Source: Myxacorys californica WJT36-NPBG1 (GTDB lineage: Bacteria; Cyanobacteriota; Cyanobacteriia; Leptolyngbyales; Leptolyngbyaceae). From it: a DNA stretch of 64,000 nucleotides. The stretch covers positions 1 through 64,000 of the forward strand of contig JAHHHO010000019.1 in the NCBI GenBank assembly GCA_019359315.1, in the 5' to 3' direction. The notes below the pieces were generated by a model that did not search any database, had not been told where the DNA came from, and was given only the letters and a program-made list of their open reading frames with translations. Positions 17,804 through 26,171 of the stretch are shown here, in pieces. Position 1 is the first letter of the stretch. Every line of letters starts with the position of its first letter. Made by a program: the position numbers and the translations under genes.

Positions 17804-20275
17804 ATGAATCAGCCATCGCTTTCTGCTGTCTCACTCCCCCGCAGTTTAACTGCAGTTGAAACCTGGGGATTTGGTTTTAGCGGTTTGCTTTTGTGGTTAG
17901 GCACTGCACCTGCAATGCACGCCGCTTTGGGGCCTCAAGCCATCTGGGTCTGGTTACCTGGAACGATCGTTGGCATTTTGCTAAATCTGCAAGTCAAACG
18001 CTTGGGCACCTATTATTCCGATGTTGCGGGTGGTACACCCAACTACATCACTCGTCTGCTTCAGCGCTTTCCATCGGTTGCGCGGTATAGCGCAATCGGC
18101 TACCTGTTAGGCTGGGTCTCTGTGCCGCCCATGAATGCCATCATCCTGACTGACTTAATTAAGGCAAATTTGGCACCCTTGGGAATTGCTTGTCCAATCA
18201 TGCCGTTCCGCATTGGCTTTGCGATTTTGCCCTTTATTGTGGCGTTTAGCGGTACGCGAACGTTGGGAATTCTGCATACCTTCTTTGTCTTTCCAGCGAT
18301 CGGGTTTCTCGTTACCTTTTGTTTGCAAGGCATTGGCTGGCTCAGCCTTGCCCCCACAAGCCCCGGTTTGCTGCCCCACATGTGGTCAGGCATTGACGCG
18401 ATCGAGTGGATGAAGTGGTTTTTTATTGCCATTTATGCCGTTTATGGCTGCGAGACTGCCTCTTCGTTTGTTGCCGATAGTCGTCAGCCGACCATAACTC
18501 TGCGATGTTTAAGCGTAACGGCTGGACTCATTCCGATCATTTATTTCGCTGGATCTTGGGTCGTCATGCGGTTGGCAACCGGATCTGGATTAGGAGATAG
18601 TGCGTATCTCAATTTAATTGCAGCCGCTCAACCCTTCTGGGGTGGTTTAGCTCCTGCACTCGTCACCTTCTTGATTACGTCTGGTTGCCTACTGAGTTCT
18701 GCAACTGCTGTTTCTAACTGCCCCCGCATTCTGTATCAATTGGCAAAAGATGGGTACCTGCCACCCCTATTCGCTACAGTTTCACGTCGAGGTGTGCTTG
18801 AACCTAGCTTGATTTTTACATTGTCGCTGAGTTTACTTTGCCTCGTGTGGGGAGACGTTTCCCGCGTTGTTATGGTCACAGGAACAGGCTACTTAACGTC
18901 GATGATGGCAGTTCACTGGGGCTTGTGGGTCTGCCGCAAGCAACCAGAAACTCGGTGGTCTTGGTTATCCCTTGGCTTCTTTGGCATAGAGGCTGTTGTC
19001 TTAGTCTCCGGCGGGTTGGCATGGGGCTGGCAGGATTTATTGCTTGGCTTACTGCTGCCATTAGCGGTTGGAGTGGCAGCCACACTGCTGCCGCGTCTGC
19101 ACTTTGCGCCGTTCCAACCCACTTGGTGGCTCCAGCGCGATCGCAAGACACTCCGTACACCTAAAGGCGACTGGATTGCTTTGCAGGTCACGATTCTCAT
19201 CTTTTTAGTGTGTGGTTCGGTCAGTGTTGGCTGGTTAGTCAGAGCCGGACTTGAACGCCAAGGCGTGGGTAGCCATATGGCGTTGTTTAGCATTTTGCTG
19301 ATAACTGTTGCCTTTGTGGGTGTGGCGATCGCGTGCTGGACAAGCCTACCTCAGATTGCCGCCATCACCGAAGCACGAGAAGAAGTGGAACGCGCCTTGA
19401 GTGATTTGCAGCGGACGCAAACACAACTGGTGCAGGCGGAGAAAATGTCGAGTTTAGGACAATTGGTCGCGGGAGTTGCTCACGAAATTAACAATCCTGT
19501 CAACTTCATCCACGGCAACCTAACCCCTGTGCGAGAGTACTCTCAAGATCTGCTGAACCTAATCCAACTTTATGAGAAGTACTATCCAAGCCCCGCACCC
19601 GAAATTCAAGCCGAAGCTGAAGCGGTCGATCTGGAATTTTTGCAAGTTGATTTAATTAAAACGCTCGATTCCATGAAACTTGGTACCGATCGCATCCGCC
19701 AGATCGTGCTGAGCTTACGTAACTTCTCCCGTACGGATGAAGCTGAATTCAAAGAAGTCAATGTCCACGAGGGCATTGACAGTACCTTGTTAATCTTGCA
19801 ACATCGTCTGAAGGCGCGATCAGACCGTCCAGAGATTCAGGTCATTAAGAATTACAGTGATTTACCGCAAGTAGAATGCTATCCCGGACAGTTGAATCAG
19901 GTGCTGATGAACATTCTGGCAAACGCGATCGACGCATTAGAAGAGAGTAACGCGAAACGAACTTATCAGGAGATTGAAGCAAAGCCTAACCAGATTACGG
20001 TTCGCACGTCATCGGCGCGGAATGCTGAGTGGATAGAAGTTGCGATCGCTGACAATGGATTGGGCATGCCCGAAACGATTCAGCAACACATTTTCAACCC
20101 CTTCTTTACAACAAAACCCGTGGGCAAGGGAACAGGTATGGGAATGTCTATTAGCCATCAAATCATTACCGAAAAACATGGTGGTAAGCTGAAGTGCATC
20201 TCTAGTCTTGGGGCTGGAGCCGAGTTCGTGATTCAAATTCCAATTCGGCAACCTGTGTGTGAAAGTGTCCGCTAA
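17804..20275 (+). CDS. APC-family permease fused to a sensor histidine kinase (823 aa)
   Basis: Residues 1-510 are an amino acid/polyamine/organocation transporter-like membrane domain of about 12 helices, starting ETWGFGFSGLLLWLGTAPAM and carrying the usual GGTPNYI loop. A coiled-coil (about 525-550, REEVERALSDLQRTQTQLVQ) leads into a HisKA-like dimerisation helix with His in VAGVAHEINNPVNF (about 559) and a HATPase_c domain with ILANAIDAL (N box), DNGLGMP (G1) and GKGTGMGMSIS (G2). There is no receiver domain. The arrangement resembles transporter-coupled kinases such as CbrA (SSS family fused to a kinase) but with an APC module. It probably senses a solute, with or without transport. No response regulator gene is adjacent. 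Confidence 0.85.
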   Translation: MNQPSLSAVSLPRSLTAVETWGFGFSGLLLWLGTAPAMHAALGPQAIWVWLPGTIVGILLNLQVKRLGTYYSDVAGGTPNYITRLLQRFPSVARYSAIGYLLGWVSVPPMNAIILTDLIKANLAPLGIACPIMPFRIGFAILPFIVAFSGTRTLGILHTFFVFPAIGFLVTFCLQGIGWLSLAPTSPGLLPHMWSGIDAIEWMKWFFIAIYAVYGCETASSFVADSRQPTITLRCLSVTAGLIPIIYFAGSWVVMRLATGSGLGDSAYLNLIAAAQPFWGGLAPALVTFLITSGCLLSSATAVSNCPRILYQLAKDGYLPPLFATVSRRGVLEPSLIFTLSLSLLCLVWGDVSRVVMVTGTGYLTSMMAVHWGLWVCRKQPETRWSWLSLGFFGIEAVVLVSGGLAWGWQDLLLGLLLPLAVGVAATLLPRLHFAPFQPTWWLQRDRKTLRTPKGDWIALQVTILIFLVCGSVSVGWLVRAGLERQGVGSHMALFSILLITVAFVGVAIACWTSLPQIAAITEAREEVERALSDLQRTQTQLVQAEKMSSLGQLVAGVAHEINNPVNFIHGNLTPVREYSQDLLNLIQLYEKYYPSPAPEIQAEAEAVDLEFLQVDLIKTLDSMKLGTDRIRQIVLSLRNFSRTDEAEFKEVNVHEGIDSTLLILQHRLKARSDRPEIQVIKNYSDLPQVECYPGQLNQVLMNILANAIDALEESNAKRTYQEIEAKPNQITVRTSSARNAEWIEVAIADNGLGMPETIQQHIFNPFFTTKPVGKGTGMGMSISHQIITEKHGGKLKCISSLGAGAEFVIQIPIRQPVCESVR

Positions 20276-20330
20276 AAAATCAGCTTTGACCAAGGCTCAG
20301 CGGTAAGTGAGAGTGTAGACGTTCGGCTAT

Positions 20331-20440
20331 CACCCTGCCATGGCTGGCTCAGTTACAAGCAATGGTGCGCTGATGTAAATTCAGAAGTCCGTGAATTCAG
20401 AAGTTCGTGAATTCAGAAATCAAAGTGCAGGCGGTTCATT
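20331..20440 (+). repeat. Degenerate copy of the 6392-6470 sequence with a triplicated 16-bp insert
   Basis: CACCCTGCCATGG...GATGTAAATTCAGAAG and GTGCAGGCGGTTCATT match 6392-6470, but the frame is broken (one base lost near CCATGGCTGG). Between the halves, a 16-bp unit TTCAGAA(G)..CGTGAA occurs about three times. It looks like a decayed paralogue. Confidence 0.55.
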
Positions 20441-20490
20441 ATTGACAATCGTCTCTGCAATATTTCTAGGATTCAGCTGCCAGAACCACA

Positions 20491-20763
20491 CCTGCCTTGT
20501 TTGGGCTGTTCTCGATGGTCGTCTTGTTTGCTCACCAACTCCTACCCCAAGAACAATGGCACTTACGCCAATCCGCTTGGTATGTTAAAGCTCATCCCAC
20601 TTTCATTGATGCCTTAGCTTTAGTGCGCTCCTATTTATGGGCACCCCGACTTTTTGAGAGGTCAGGTTCTCAGGTTGAGAGGTCAGGTTCTCAGGGCGAC
20701 CTGATTAATGTTTCGAGCCAAGTGTTGGGCTGTTGGTTAGAGCAGCTTTGCTATGCTGCCTAA
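20491..20763 (+). pseudogene. C-terminal remnant of a DDE transposase
   Basis: In one frame the DNA reads PALFGLFSMVVLFAHQLL, QSAWYVKAHPTFIDALAL, VRSYLW and ends VLGCWLEQLCYAA. This matches the end pattern of cyanobacterial DDE transposases (a 'TPALLGLFS.. ..WY.K..PTF.DALA.VR..LW' tail). There is no DDE catalytic core and no start, so it is a fragment. A 21-bp unit (TTGAGAGGTCAGGTTCTCAGG) is duplicated in tandem at about 20654-20695. Confidence 0.55.
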
Positions 20764-20765
20764 TC

Positions 20766-20921
20766 GATAAAGTCGAGCTTAGAGGCAATCACTATGAGCA
20801 AATGATTCACAGCGAGTTTTTGCCAAATTTAGACTTGGAGCTACTGGCATCGTTCGTGCTTAACCCAGAACCTTTAGATGCCGTTTCACAGTTTAGAGAA
20901 GCGATTCGAGCCAACCATTAG
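20766..20921 (+). pseudogene. C-terminal remnant of a Uma2-type nuclease-family protein
   Basis: Reads DKVELRGNHYEQMIHSEFLP then LDLELLASFVLNPEPLDAVS and FREAIRANH before a stop. The 'SEFLPNLDLELLA..' then 'AVSQFREAIR' end is that of the Uma2 (DUF820) family, which is highly amplified in cyanobacteria. The catalytic PD-(D/E)xK part is absent. It follows the transposase remnant directly, so an insertion may have cut the gene. Confidence 0.45.
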
Positions 20922-20935
20922 AGTGTTTAGAATGG

Positions 20936-21727
20936 TTATATCCAGCCCCGCAATTGATAGATAAAAATACCAATGTATTCTTTCAGCGCTCGTGTGGTGC
21001 GACGAAGCTGATCAGCATCGGGCAGTGCATCTAGGATGGCAGCTTCTGTACTGTTTTTACTGGCTTGATCGAGCGTCAGTGCAGTGTAGTCCGTAGGGGC
21101 AGGAATAGCATCAATGCCTAATTTCTGAAAAATTAAGAGCGATCGCGGCATGTGCATTGCAGAGGTCACAAGCAATACTCGTCGAATGCCTTGAGCGTCT
21201 ATGATTTTCTTGACATTTACCGCATTCTCGCGGGTATTGAGAGACGTTGGATCTTGCAGCATTGCCGATCGCGGTACGCCCATTGTTTCCATCAGAACTG
21301 CCATATCTTCCGACTCAGACGCGCTGCCCGCTCGCCAATCGACCCGTCCGCCACTGAGAATAACCTTCGGTGCTTTGCCATCGCGGTAGAGTTTTGCCCC
21401 ATACAACACGCGATCGCCTTCTTCACGCAACTCAACCCACGGTCTGGGCGCGATCGCGGATTCTGTTGCCCCCCCAAGCACCACGATCGCTTCTGCTTTC
21501 GGCAACTGGCCCTGAGGAATCGTTTGAAATTCGAGAGATTTCACAAGGGCGTCGCTAAACCGCGCACTGCCGCTCAACGTGAGTAACCCTAGCACCACAA
21601 TCAGGGGAATGAGTGCAAGGCGCGATCGCTTCTGAAGAATCAAAACAAACGTGACAATGAGCAGCAGGCAGCTTAGTCCGAGCGGGTAGAGAAAGATCGG
21701 CAGCAACTTCGAGAGGAATAGAAACAT
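20936..21727 (-). CDS. YdcF/ElyC-family membrane protein (DUF218, 263 aa)
   Basis: Two N-terminal membrane helices (about 1-58: KLLPIFLYPLGLSCLLLIVTF, LALIPLIVVLGLLTLSG) and a DUF218 domain: EAIVVLGGATE, GAKLYRDGKAPKVILSGGRV, SEDMAVLMETMGVP, LVTSAMHMPRSLLIFQKLGI. The family (SanA, ElyC, YdcF) is linked to envelope and peptidoglycan-precursor homeostasis; its exact reaction is not established. ATG 21727 gives the usual start MFLFLSKLLPIF; a TTG ten codons upstream is possible. The following glutathione peroxidase gene is on the same strand 110 nt upstream. Confidence 0.85.
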   Translation of the reverse strand: MFLFLSKLLPIFLYPLGLSCLLLIVTFVLILQKRSRLALIPLIVVLGLLTLSGSARFSDALVKSLEFQTIPQGQLPKAEAIVVLGGATESAIAPRPWVELREEGDRVLYGAKLYRDGKAPKVILSGGRVDWRAGSASESEDMAVLMETMGVPRSAMLQDPTSLNTRENAVNVKKIIDAQGIRRVLLVTSAMHMPRSLLIFQKLGIDAIPAPTDYTALTLDQASKNSTEAAILDALPDADQLRRTTRALKEYIGIFIYQLRGWI

Positions 21728-21836
21728 AAAGCGCTCTAGGGGAAGGACACTCAGCAAGCGATTTAGCTCAGGTCAAAAGGCGTCATTAATCCATTAATCA
21801 AAGAAGGTGACTAGGATCAAAGAAGGTGACGAGCTT

Positions 21837-22316
21837 CTATTTCGCCAACTCTTTCTCGATCGCATCCATTAATTCTGGACTATCTGGAGTCACACCACTG
21901 CGATAGCGAGCCACCACTTCGCCTTTTTTGTCGATCAAAAATTTCTCAAAGTTCCAGCTAACTGCGCCAGAGGGAGTCACAGAATCCGTCAAGGTTTTGT
22001 ACAGCAGATGCTGGTTTGCGCCTTTGGCATGAACTTTATCGAATAGCTCGAAGGTAACACCGTAGTTAAGATCGCAAAACTGCTGAATTTCTTCATTCGT
22101 GCCCGGTTCTTGTGCCCCAAAATCATTGCAGGGAAATCCCAGTACACGCAACCCTTGATCTTTATACTGCTGGCTCAGTTGCTCCAAGCCCTTGTACTGA
22201 GGCGTGTACCCACACTGAGACGCCACGTTCACAATCAGAAGAACGTCGCCTGCGTAGTCACCTAAGCTTTTGTCTACGCTGTCGATTGTTTTGACTGTAA
22301 TGTCAGAAATGCCCAT
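21837..22316 (-). CDS. Glutathione peroxidase-family thiol peroxidase (159 aa)
   Basis: Reduces hydrogen peroxide or lipid hydroperoxides using a thiol donor. The peroxidatic residue is Cys35 in VASQCGYTPQY (cysteine, not selenocysteine), with the Gln in FGAQEPGTNEE and the Trp/Asn in SWNFEKFLIDKKGEV completing the catalytic site. Length 159 is standard. In cyanobacteria such enzymes usually act on lipid hydroperoxides with NADPH or thioredoxin rather than glutathione; which applies here is unknown. ATG 22316 is the only sensible start. Confidence 0.95.
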   Translation of the reverse strand: MGISDITVKTIDSVDKSLGDYAGDVLLIVNVASQCGYTPQYKGLEQLSQQYKDQGLRVLGFPCNDFGAQEPGTNEEIQQFCDLNYGVTFELFDKVHAKGANQHLLYKTLTDSVTPSGAVSWNFEKFLIDKKGEVVARYRSGVTPDSPELMDAIEKELAK

Positions 22317-22388
22317 AGCCGTACTCGCCCAAACTGTCCGGCTTGCACTATATCATTTACTCTCATTCAGTCGCTTTTCTAAGCGAGT

Positions 22389-23288
22389 CTAAGCGCGAAG
22401 CACTTCTTTTGCGATCGCTAAATACTTTTGCCGCTCTGCAAATCCGTTCAGGCCCCCATTAATTATTCGAGTGACCATCTCTACATCATCAGCATCCGCA
22501 TACTCATTCAGATCATTTTTCTGCCAAAACCAGCCTGCACTGAGGCAAGCTAAATCATCGTTCTTTAACAAGACGGGATTGTTAATCAAATCAACTCCTA
22601 GGTCTTGTCCGCACGCTTCGTAGTTTGTTCTACCCGTAATCTGAATCAAGCCTCTGCCTTTGTAGCGCCGACCATCTCCCCGTTGAGTGTTGCCAATATC
22701 GGTACGACCTTCGAGATAGTCGCCTGGATCAATCTCTTCAACATAATTGAAGGAACCGGACTCATGAATGAGTTGCGACAGAAAGTGAGTTTCTCTAAGA
22801 GGGGTTGTGATGTCATACTCTGCCATTGCTAGAAGCAGATGAGGGTACAAGCGTTTGACACGATTTGGATCAGCGTAGATCGCCATTTCTAACAGCTGAT
22901 TGGAGCTAATCGATGGCAGAGAGGTTGCTGGAATAAGGTCTGCATAAGGTGGATTGCCTCCTCTAGGGGGCAGCGTGAGCAGCGATCGTAGGGCATCATC
23001 CACCCAGCCATCTTGGAGTTGAAGACTGTCGCCTTTAATATTGATGACGAGTTGTTTAAGTCGATTTGCGGTTTTGACCCGTCCAACGCTGATGCTCACA
23101 TCGGGAAAACTGCCTTTGTAAGGAGCGCGATCGCTGGGTCGCTGAGGCAAATTGCTCAACCGTCGTAACAACGTGTCGGCATGTGAATCAGTCGGTTGAA
23201 GCTCTTCTCCGGTATAGCTTGTAATCAATTGATGGATGCGGTTAGCCGCTTTTTTGCGCCAAATGATGAGTTGCTGTGTCGATGGCAT
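22389..23288 (-). CDS. GH19 chitinase/endolysin-type glycosidase with a duplicated N-terminal module (299 aa)
   Basis: The C-terminal 165 residues are a GH19 domain: catalytic Glu176 in FLSQLIHESGSF, then the family signature GRRYKGRGLIQITGRTNY and a GLNGFAERQKYL end. These enzymes cut chitin or, in many bacteria and phages, peptidoglycan. The N-terminus holds two similar 40-residue repeats, residues 12-51 (KKAANRIHQLITSYTGEELQ..) and 71-110 (VKTANRLKQLVINIKGDSLQ..), each ending LxxLPxR. The repeats may bind substrate or a partner; I do not recognise them. There is no signal peptide, so secretion would need a holin, lysis or another route. ATG 23288. Confidence 0.88.
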   Translation of the reverse strand: MPSTQQLIIWRKKAANRIHQLITSYTGEELQPTDSHADTLLRRLSNLPQRPSDRAPYKGSFPDVSISVGRVKTANRLKQLVINIKGDSLQLQDGWVDDALRSLLTLPPRGGNPPYADLIPATSLPSISSNQLLEMAIYADPNRVKRLYPHLLLAMAEYDITTPLRETHFLSQLIHESGSFNYVEEIDPGDYLEGRTDIGNTQRGDGRRYKGRGLIQITGRTNYEACGQDLGVDLINNPVLLKNDDLACLSAGWFWQKNDLNEYADADDVEMVTRIINGGLNGFAERQKYLAIAKEVLRA

Positions 23289-23572
23289 AGTCTGACCCTG
23301 AACGTAATTCCTCTAAAGTTCCCGTTCAGAACACGAACTGATCAGAACACTTGGGCAATCCATGAGCTACAATAGCCGTGTTTCTACGTAAAGCAGCGTC
23401 AGATTAAGCCAAGCCATGAATCCGATTGGCTTACTTAAATGTTGGCTCAACGGGCTGATACTCCAATCGCGGTAATCTAACCCTTTTGGATGATACGAAG
23501 CTGATAAGAAGCTGCTAAAACAGTTAAACAAATCTTTTAACATTTCTCATAATAAAAGGGTGCAATTTTGAA

Positions 23573-23773
23573 ATGGAAACTAAAAAGCGGCGGGATTTTC
23601 TTAGATTTTTGAAAGAAGAGTTAGCGCTACCGACCTCTGCGATTGACTTGGCAGTACGTCACGGTGATTCCAGCAGCGCTTATTTATCGCATCTACCGAT
23701 GATTCTTTGGCAGTACGGGTTGATTACGATCGCTCAACTCGATCAAATCTTCGATTGGATGGAGCAAGCGTAA
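23573..23773 (+). CDS. DUF2949-family small protein (66 aa)
   Basis: Reads METKKRRDFLRFLKEELALP, then a helical body with MILWQYGLITIAQLDQIFDW. Short cyanobacterial DUF2949 proteins have the same 'L..FL..EL.lp..ai.lA.....LP..LWqyGLit..QLd.i.DWl' layout. Cytosolic, function unknown. It converges with ftsE. Upstream (23289-23572) I see only a small hairpin, TAAGCCAA/TTGGCTTA at about 23404-23430. Confidence 0.7.
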   Translation: METKKRRDFLRFLKEELALPTSAIDLAVRHGDSSSAYLSHLPMILWQYGLITIAQLDQIFDWMEQA

Positions 23774-23799
23774 AGTAGACTCTGGCCTAACGATTCGGC

Positions 23800-24561
23800 C
23801 TAACGATATAGTCTACCGTTCCGAATCTGCACGACAGGATGATTAGACAAGCGAATCAGATTCTCATCGTGGGTTGTTACTACCACAGTGATGCCAAGCT
23901 GATTCAGCTTCTTTAGAATTTTAATGACTTGCCAGGAGTTATCGGGATCTAGGTTTCCGGTGGGTTCGTCTGCTAGTAATATCGGCGGAGTAGCGACGAT
24001 CGCACGGGCAATGCCAACTCGCTGCTGCTCTCCGCCAGAGAGCTCTTCTGGGAAGCGATTGGCTTTGTCAGTCAGTCCTACGATCTTGAGGGCAGGCTGT
24101 AAGCGACGCGCGATCTCTTGACGGTTATAGCCCTGCGCCCACAGCACGAACGAAACGTTTTCTGCTACAGTCCGACGCGGAATTAGCTTGTAATCCTGAA
24201 ATACAATACCGATGCGGCGGCGCAGCATCGACAGTTTGTTACCCCGCAACTGGTGCGGAAACTCTTTATCGACAATAATTTCTCCGTCCGATGGGCGTTC
24301 ATCGCCATATAGCATCTTTAATAGCGTTGACTTCCCTGAGCCAGACGGGCCTGTGATAAACAGAAAATCGCCTTTTCTAATGTCTAAATTGATGTTAACG
24401 AGGGCATGGCTACCGTTGTCATAGACCTTACTGACCCGCCGCAGTTGAATAATGCTGGGGGCAGGTTGATGGCTGGAGGGTTGCTTTAGAGGAACCCCTA
24501 CCTGTACCGCAGCAGCAGGACGAGCATCAGTTGTAGGGGGATGGGGTAGAACTTGCGTCAT
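23800..24561 (-). CDS. ftsE: FtsE-like cell-division ABC ATPase (253 aa)
   Basis: ATPase subunit of the FtsEX complex, which sits at the inner face of the membrane and activates septal peptidoglycan hydrolases. Walker [11 protein letters not shown]-loop [10 protein letters not shown], signature [15 protein letters not shown], Walker [13 protein letters not shown] and switch His in TTHDENL. The [19 protein letters not shown] start and the '[13 protein letters not shown]' stretch are FtsE-like. The first 35 residues are a Pro/Ala-rich extension unlike E. coli FtsE. ftsX is not next to it, so pairing must be with a gene elsewhere. Confidence 0.85.
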   Translation of the reverse strand: MTQVLPHPPTTDARPAAAVQVGVPLKQPSSHQPAPSIIQLRRVSKVYDNGSHALVNINLDIRKGDFLFITGPSGSGKSTLLKMLYGDERPSDGEIIVDKEFPHQLRGNKLSMLRRRIGIVFQDYKLIPRRTVAENVSFVLWAQGYNRQEIARRLQPALKIVGLTDKANRFPEELSGGEQQRVGIARAIVATPPILLADEPTGNLDPDNSWQVIKILKKLNQLGITVVVTTHDENLIRLSNHPVVQIRNGRLYR

Positions 24562-24718
24562 GGTGGGGTAGAAAAGAAGGGTTAGCGAATCGGAAGCTAG
24601 CCATAGAGCGCCCCGAAAGCGCCATAAACTAACTGTTACCCATCTTTTACATCAATTTTTTTTAGCGGGCGTCTGGGTACCTACTGAGGTATGTCACCCC
24701 CTCACCCTCCGGTTTGTC

Positions 24719-25495
24719 TCAGAATTTACTGACAATCACCGGATTCCGTTTTGTGAGGCGGTAAATCAGCGATCGCCAAGCAAATTTGGGCAGCGCTGAC
24801 ATCCGTTTCCAGCGCCACGGCTCTTGATACAGGCGATAAACCCACTCTAGATGATTGTCACAGAACCATTTTGGGGCGCGGGTTTTCGTGCCTGCCCAAA
24901 TATCAAAACTGCCGCCCACACCGATCCAAATCGAGTTTGGACAATAGTGCCGATGCTGAGCAATCCACAATTCTTGCCGAGGAACACCTAAGCCGACGTA
25001 GATAATTTGAGGTTGCAGTGTCTTTAGCCTGTGTAGAAAGGCAGGCTCCTCGTCGGGCGTGAGATAGCCGTTTTGAGTGCCTACGATCGCAATTCCTGGT
25101 GCATTTTGTTGCCAAACCTCAGCCGCTTTTGCCGCCACTCCGGGCGCACCGCCAAAAAAGAAAATTGACCAAGGCGGATTGAACTGTGGAGATCGCGCCA
25201 GTAGGGTTGCCGAAAGCTCAATGCCAGGACAGCGATTGACATGCCGACCGTGCAGCTTGAGGTAAAGCACGATTCCGGCTCCATCGGGAATCACCAGTTC
25301 AGCGTTTTGAATAATGTGAGCCAGTGCGGGGCTGTGTTCTGCCTGCATCGTCATTTCGGCATTTAGGGTGACGACGTGACAGCCAAGCCCTTGCTCAATG
25401 CGATCGGCTAACCAACTCGGATAGTCATTCAGGAGATGAACGGGTAAGCCGAGGACGGAGAACTGGTTCGACTGAGATGGAGTTAAATAAGTCAC
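24719..25495 (-). CDS. WecG/TagA/CpsF-family glycosyltransferase (258 aa)
   Basis: Likely transfers a sugar (ManNAc-type or related) onto a lipid-linked acceptor in surface polysaccharide synthesis. Family motifs: VVTLNAEMTMQA, VIPDGAGIVL, FFFGGAPGVAAKAAEVW, IIYVGLGVPRQELWIAQHR and SIWIGVGGSFDIWAGTKTRAP, WLYRL-like EWVYRLYQEPWRWKRM. Cytosolic or membrane-peripheral. The only start codon in range is GTG 25495, without a clear SD. The GT4 glycosyltransferase at 27.8-28.9 kb could act in the same pathway, but they are not adjacent. Confidence 0.9.
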   Translation of the reverse strand: MTYLTPSQSNQFSVLGLPVHLLNDYPSWLADRIEQGLGCHVVTLNAEMTMQAEHSPALAHIIQNAELVIPDGAGIVLYLKLHGRHVNRCPGIELSATLLARSPQFNPPWSIFFFGGAPGVAAKAAEVWQQNAPGIAIVGTQNGYLTPDEEPAFLHRLKTLQPQIIYVGLGVPRQELWIAQHRHYCPNSIWIGVGGSFDIWAGTKTRAPKWFCDNHLEWVYRLYQEPWRWKRMSALPKFAWRSLIYRLTKRNPVIVSKF

Positions 25496-25563
25496 AGGAG
25501 AATTTCTGATTCGCGAGCATTAACATTAAGTAACGCTTAGGGTATCGCTATCGCAATTTCATT

Positions 25564-25606
25564 GCAAGTCGGGATTGGTGTAAGTCGGGATTGGTGCAAG
25601 TTGGAT
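25564..25606 (+). repeat. Short tandem repeat, 16-17 bp x about 2.5
   Basis: The unit (G)(T/C)AAGTCGGGATTGGTG occurs twice and then in a decayed third copy (CAAGTTGGATTGG). Confidence 0.6.
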
Positions 25607-25745
25607 TGGATGAATGCCTCTCTCAATGAAAAAAGGATTTAGGGGAGGTCTTCGATTTAAGTTAAGTTGCGAGCTACAGTTGCGGGCTGCTGGAGAACAA
25701 GAGTTTTAGTAATACCAATTCCCTAAATAGTCGCTACAGATCTTG

Positions 25746-25773
25746 GTAAAGACGCGATTAATCGCGTCTTTAC
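25746..25773. repeat. 28-bp perfect palindrome
   Basis: GTAAAGACGCGATT followed immediately by its exact reverse complement. Near-identical GTAGAGACGCGATTAATCGCG-type palindromes are dispersed in many cyanobacterial genomes, so this is probably one copy of such a family. Confidence 0.8.
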
Positions 25774-25864
25774 GTGAGGAGCATGTGTATCAGGGTTTTT
25801 TAGAAACGGTATAAGTCTGTTTTGATACAGGTTTACAGGGGTGGCAGGCACTTCTGATCTCAAC

Positions 25865-26095
25865 GTTTCGGCTTCGGAAGGAGAGGTTTCAAGCTTCGAT
25901 CTTGAAGTTTCAGGCTTTGAAGGCGGCGTTTCAAGCTTTGAAGGCGGAATTTCAGGTTCGGAGGGCGGAGTTCCAGATTCAGAAGGCGGAGTTCCAGATT
26001 CAGAAGGCGGAGTTCCAGGTTCAGAAGGCGGAGTTCCAGGTTCAGAAGGCGACACTCCGAGTTCAGAAGGCGACATTCCGAGTTCGGAGGCTGAA
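25865..26095. repeat. 21-bp tandem repeat array, 11 units
   Basis: Eleven consecutive 21-bp units around the consensus GTTCCAGGTTCAGAAGGCGGA; the middle units at 25970-26011 are identical, the outer ones have decayed. Because 21 is divisible by 3 and the unit lacks stops, frames stay open on both strands: plus 25841-26236 gives heptads SEGGVPG, minus 25723-26076 gives SEPGTPP. Neither has an SD or flanking domain, so I treat the array as a minisatellite rather than a certain gene. Confidence 0.8.
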
Positions 26096-26171
26096 CGGTG
26101 GAGATTGAAGGGCGATTATCCCTTGAGAACTGCAAAGCAACCTTGGCTTCCAGCGTTCACGAACTCGTCGC

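Noticed and set aside
25723-26076. 117-aa minus-strand SEPGTPP-repeat frame
   Set aside because: Open only because the 21-bp unit lacks stops on both strands; not reported as a gene.
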